Made by a program: the position numbers and the translations under genes
Shown here: piece by piece, positions 14,639 through 16,778 of the stretch
Position numbering within the stretch: the first letter of the stretch is position 1
How the letters are laid out: each line of letters opens with the position of its first letter
Assembly (NCBI GenBank): GCA_947483645.1
Contig: CANKLS010000032.1
Coordinates: forward strand, 1-16,778
DNA from: Bradymonadales bacterium
Lineage (GTDB): Bacteria > Myxococcota > Bradymonadia > REDH01
Reading direction: 5' to 3'
Length of the DNA stretch: 16,778 nucleotides
Notes under the pieces: model-generated
What the model was told of the DNA's origin: nothing
Database searches by the model: none
What the model saw: the letters and a program-made list of their open reading frames with translations, nothing else

Positions 14639-16173
14639 CGCTTGTCGGCCTTGGGCGTGGGTGTGGGCGTAGGATCTAACGCTGCGCTACCGCTCGCCTC
14701 GCCAGCGCCTACGGCCTGCGCGGGTGTTGGGTCAGCGACCGCAGGAGCGGGGGAAGGTTGCGGCTCAGTTGCTGGCGCCGCCTCCGCCACGACCTCGGCC
14801 TGTGGCGCAGCCGGCGGCGCGGGCGCCTCACTCCGCATGAGCCACCAGCCGCCTGCAAGCAGCGCAGCGATGGCCACGCCCACCCAGAGCTTCGATCCAG
14901 ACTTCGGCGCAGCCGCTTCCATGGTCGGCTCCGGCGCGGGCGCAGGGGGCGAGGCGAGCCACCCGTTGCCGGGCAGCGGGCGCGCAGGTGATGATGGGTC
15001 TGGCGTGATGACCGCGTGGGCGGCGTGCGATGCGGCCTGAATGTCCGGGGAGTTGAGCGCCGTGGCCGCAGAGAGGCCAAGCGCCGGTGCTGCGCCAAGC
15101 GCGACCGCCGTTCTGGCAACGGGCTGTTCTGGCGCAGACGCCTGCGCTGCGCCTGCCCAGGGCCCCTCGGTGGCCGTCTTGAGTCGGGTCGAACTCACGG
15201 CGTCGACGTCGCCGAGCAGCGTGGGGCCGCCGCCTGTGGGCGCTGCGGGGCGCTCCGAGAAGAGGCCGGTGAGGAAGTCTGCGAGATCGCGCTGCGTGAC
15301 CAGCTGCTGCTGCTCCTTGAGCCACAGTTCGAGCGCCCGCTCCATCTCTGCCACGCTCTGAAAACGGTCCTGCGCCTTCTTCGCCAGCGCCCTGGCAATA
15401 ATCTCGTCGAGCCCCGCGGGCAGGTCGGCCCGAAAGCTCGACATGGGCTGGTGAGGCTCGTTGAGGATCGCAGAGATGGCCAGCAGCTCGCTCTCGCCGC
15501 CAAACGGGCGCTCGCCCGTCAGCAGCTCGTAGAGCACGATGCCCATGGCGAAGATGTCGCTCCGGCCGTCGAGCACCTTGGCGTGAATCTGCTCCGGCGA
15601 CAGGTAGGCCAGCTTGCCTTTCACCATGCCCGTCTGCGTCTTGTGGACGCTCGAGGCGGCCTTTGCGACGCCAAAATCCACCAGCTTCACCACGCCGATG
15701 CGCGAGATGAGGAGGTTGTGGGGGCTGATGTCCCGGTGCACCAGGCCCACCCGGTTGCCCTCCCGGTCCACAAAGTTGTGGGCGTAGTCGAGCCCCGCAC
15801 AGGCGTCGGCGACGATGCGGACGGCGATGTGGGCGGGGATGGAGAGGCCGCGCGTCTTGGCCCGCACAATGAGCCGGCTCAGGTCGTAGCCCTCGATGAA
15901 CTCCATCGCGATGAAGTAGCTGTCGCCGTCCTGACCGAGGTTGAAGATGGAGACGATGTGGGGGTGGCTCAGCGAGGCCGCCAGCCGCGCCTCATCCAAG
16001 AACATCTCCACAAAGCGCGCGTCGTTCGCGAAGTGCGGCAGGATGCGCTTGATGACCACATCCTTCTGGAAGCCCGCGGGCCCCTGCGTGGTCGCCAGCC
16101 AGATCTCGGCCATGCCGCCAACAGCCAGCTGGCGCTGCAACACATACTGACCAATTGTCGCGCCTGCTTCCAT
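14395..16173 (-). CDS. Membrane Ser/Thr protein kinase with C-terminal PEGA domain
   Basis: A 592-residue eukaryotic-type (Hanks) kinase that phosphorylates unknown cytoplasmic substrates. Glycine-rich loop LAVGGMAEIW (16-25), ATP-site K42 in VVIKRI, catalytic HRDISPHN (147-153, D149 and N153), DFG (167-169) and LSPEQ (191-195) are all intact, so it should be active. An Ala/Pro-rich linker (about 306-425) leads to one membrane segment (LWVGVAIAALLAGGWWL, about 429-445). The outer part is another Pro/Ala-rich linker and a PEGA-like domain (517-592), which probably senses or anchors in the envelope. The ATG at 16173 has GAGGGA shortly upstream. It lies 21 bp after the stop of the unrecognised upstream gene, so the two may be cotranscribed. 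The 3' end is duplicated at 7082-7329. Confidence 0.93.
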   Translation of the reverse strand: MEAGATIGQYVLQRQLAVGGMAEIWLATTQGPAGFQKDVVIKRILPHFANDARFVEMFLDEARLAASLSHPHIVSIFNLGQDGDSYFIAMEFIEGYDLSRLIVRAKTRGLSIPAHIAVRIVADACAGLDYAHNFVDREGNRVGLVHRDISPHNLLISRIGVVKLVDFGVAKAASSVHKTQTGMVKGKLAYLSPEQIHAKVLDGRSDIFAMGIVLYELLTGERPFGGESELLAISAILNEPHQPMSSFRADLPAGLDEIIARALAKKAQDRFQSVAEMERALELWLKEQQQLVTQRDLADFLTGLFSERPAAPTGGGPTLLGDVDAVSSTRLKTATEGPWAGAAQASAPEQPVARTAVALGAAPALGLSAATALNSPDIQAASHAAHAVITPDPSSPARPLPGNGWLASPPAPAPEPTMEAAAPKSGSKLWVGVAIAALLAGGWWLMRSEAPAPPAAPQAEVVAEAAPATEPQPSPAPAVADPTPAQAVGAGEASGSAALDPTPTPTPKADKRPPPRVHLAEPRGQATIRIIYPGTSGSYKVAIDGKAVGESPKAIFPVSAGSHTVQVKFYGKKFEKTVRLAPGTSTSIRPTF

Positions 16174-16194
16174 GTGGTCCCTCGTTCTGGAACA

Positions 16195-16778
16195 CTACTC
16201 TGAGACGGTCTGCGGACGGAAGCAAAAGAAGCGGTCGAGGTGGTCTTTGGCGCTGATGCGGAACTCCACATCGGCCTGCTTGCCAGCCCAGGTTGGCGTG
16301 GGGATGACCGTCTCGGGGTAGCCGAGCTGATGCGGCGCGTAGGTTGTCGCAAAGACCCGCTTGCCGTCAACCATCGCCTCGATGGCCACCTCGCTGCCGC
16401 GCGGCAGCCGGTGGGCGTAGTAGGTGTTGCCCGCCTTGAAGCGGAGCTGCTTGCCCATCGTCACGCTCGGCCAGCGGATGGACCAGGCGGTCTGTCCGGG
16501 CAGACCGTTGGCGGCGATGCACTCGCGGAAGGAGTCGTCCATCTCGCGGAAGGCCGGGCCCACGAAGAGGTAGGGGTCGGTGCGGCCACACTGCCAGGCG
16601 TTGGCATCCCAGCGGTCGCAGCGGACGGCGGCCCCCTTGGGCGGCAGCTTCTCCACGACGGCGTCGCGTATGGCGGTGTAGCCGTCCCAGTGCACCGTCT
16701 CCGCCTGCTGGATGGTGCCCACCTCCACCCGGTAGTGGCCGGCGTCGAAGCGGGTCTTGGTGCCGGCGCCCAGCCAGG
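16195..16778 (-). CDS. Unrecognised protein, C-terminal part (cut by window edge)
   Basis: The frame is open to the window edge, giving at least 194 residues with the start outside; the visible part begins WLGAGTKTRFDAGHYRVEVG. I do not recognise the family. Features include paired cysteines in RCDRWDANAWQCGRTDPY, further cysteines in FRECIAANG and FFCFRPQ, and many beta-like stretches (QLRFKAGNTYYAHRL, EVAIEAMVDGKRVFATTY, DVEFRISAKDHLDRFF). The composition could suit an exported beta-rich domain, but no signal peptide can be judged. It is 21 bp upstream of the kinase gene on the same strand. A GTG at 16728 could serve as an internal start but is not preferred. Confidence 0.7.
   Translation of the reverse strand, partial: WLGAGTKTRFDAGHYRVEVGTIQQAETVHWDGYTAIRDAVVEKLPPKGAAVRCDRWDANAWQCGRTDPYLFVGPAFREMDDSFRECIAANGLPGQTAWSIRWPSVTMGKQLRFKAGNTYYAHRLPRGSEVAIEAMVDGKRVFATTYAPHQLGYPETVIPTPTWAGKQADVEFRISAKDHLDRFFCFRPQTVSE

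Noticed and set aside
15016..16203. Plus-strand 395-residue open frame opposite the kinase
   Set aside because: Shadow of an intact kinase gene whose motifs are all in order.

Overview
The window reads as a GC-rich chromosomal segment from a myxobacterium-like bacterium (Myxococcota or a related deltaproteobacterial lineage). This placement is inferred from three things: a large lipoprotein built from myxobacterial cysteine-rich (DUF4215-type) repeats, a Ser/Thr protein kinase with a C-terminal PEGA domain, and strong C/G preference at third codon positions in the housekeeping genes. No rRNA or other phylogenetic marker is present, so the placement is tentative.

Layout. (1) 1-1778, minus strand: N-terminal half of carB (carbamoyl-phosphate synthase large subunit), cut by the window edge. 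(2) 1994-2488, plus: a small secreted protein with a signal peptide. (3) 2586-7089, plus: purine biosynthesis genes purB-purS-purQ-purL, with purS and purQ overlapping by ATGA. (4) 7086-7463, minus: an orphan copy of a PEGA-domain tail, convergent with purL and sharing its CTAG stop. (5) 7863-14115 and the spacer to about 14253, plus: a complete diversity-generating retroelement (DGR). (6) 14395-16173, minus: a membrane Ser/Thr kinase whose last 80 residues equal the orphan PEGA copy, preceded by an unrecognised partial gene (16195-16778, minus).

The DGR is the main discovery. A 1338-residue lipoprotein carries a C-terminal formylglycine-generating-enzyme (FGE)-type C-type-lectin fold, and the last 124 bp of homology in its gene (variable repeat VR, 11743-11866) match a 124-bp template repeat (TR, 13992-14115) just after the reverse transcriptase gene. 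I aligned them base by base. They differ at 20 positions and every one is an adenine in the TR (8 to G, 6 to C, 6 to T); none of the other 94 positions differs. This is the signature of adenine-specific mutagenic retrohoming. Between VR and TR lie three tightly coupled genes: an HRDC-domain accessory protein, an Avd-like small helical protein and a DGR-type reverse transcriptase (YMDD, IGNLTSQ). A hairpin starts 4 nt after the VR, and two more perfect hairpins lie downstream of the TR.

How it works together (inference from known DGRs): TR RNA is reverse transcribed with errors at A by RT plus accessory protein(s), and the cDNA replaces the VR. This rewrites up to 15 codons of a binding surface held out from the cell by a lipid anchor and a disulfide-rich stalk. 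The DGR is bracketed by two direct copies of the 248-bp PEGA-coding segment, which differ only by silent changes; this may record how the cassette came to lie between purL and the kinase gene.
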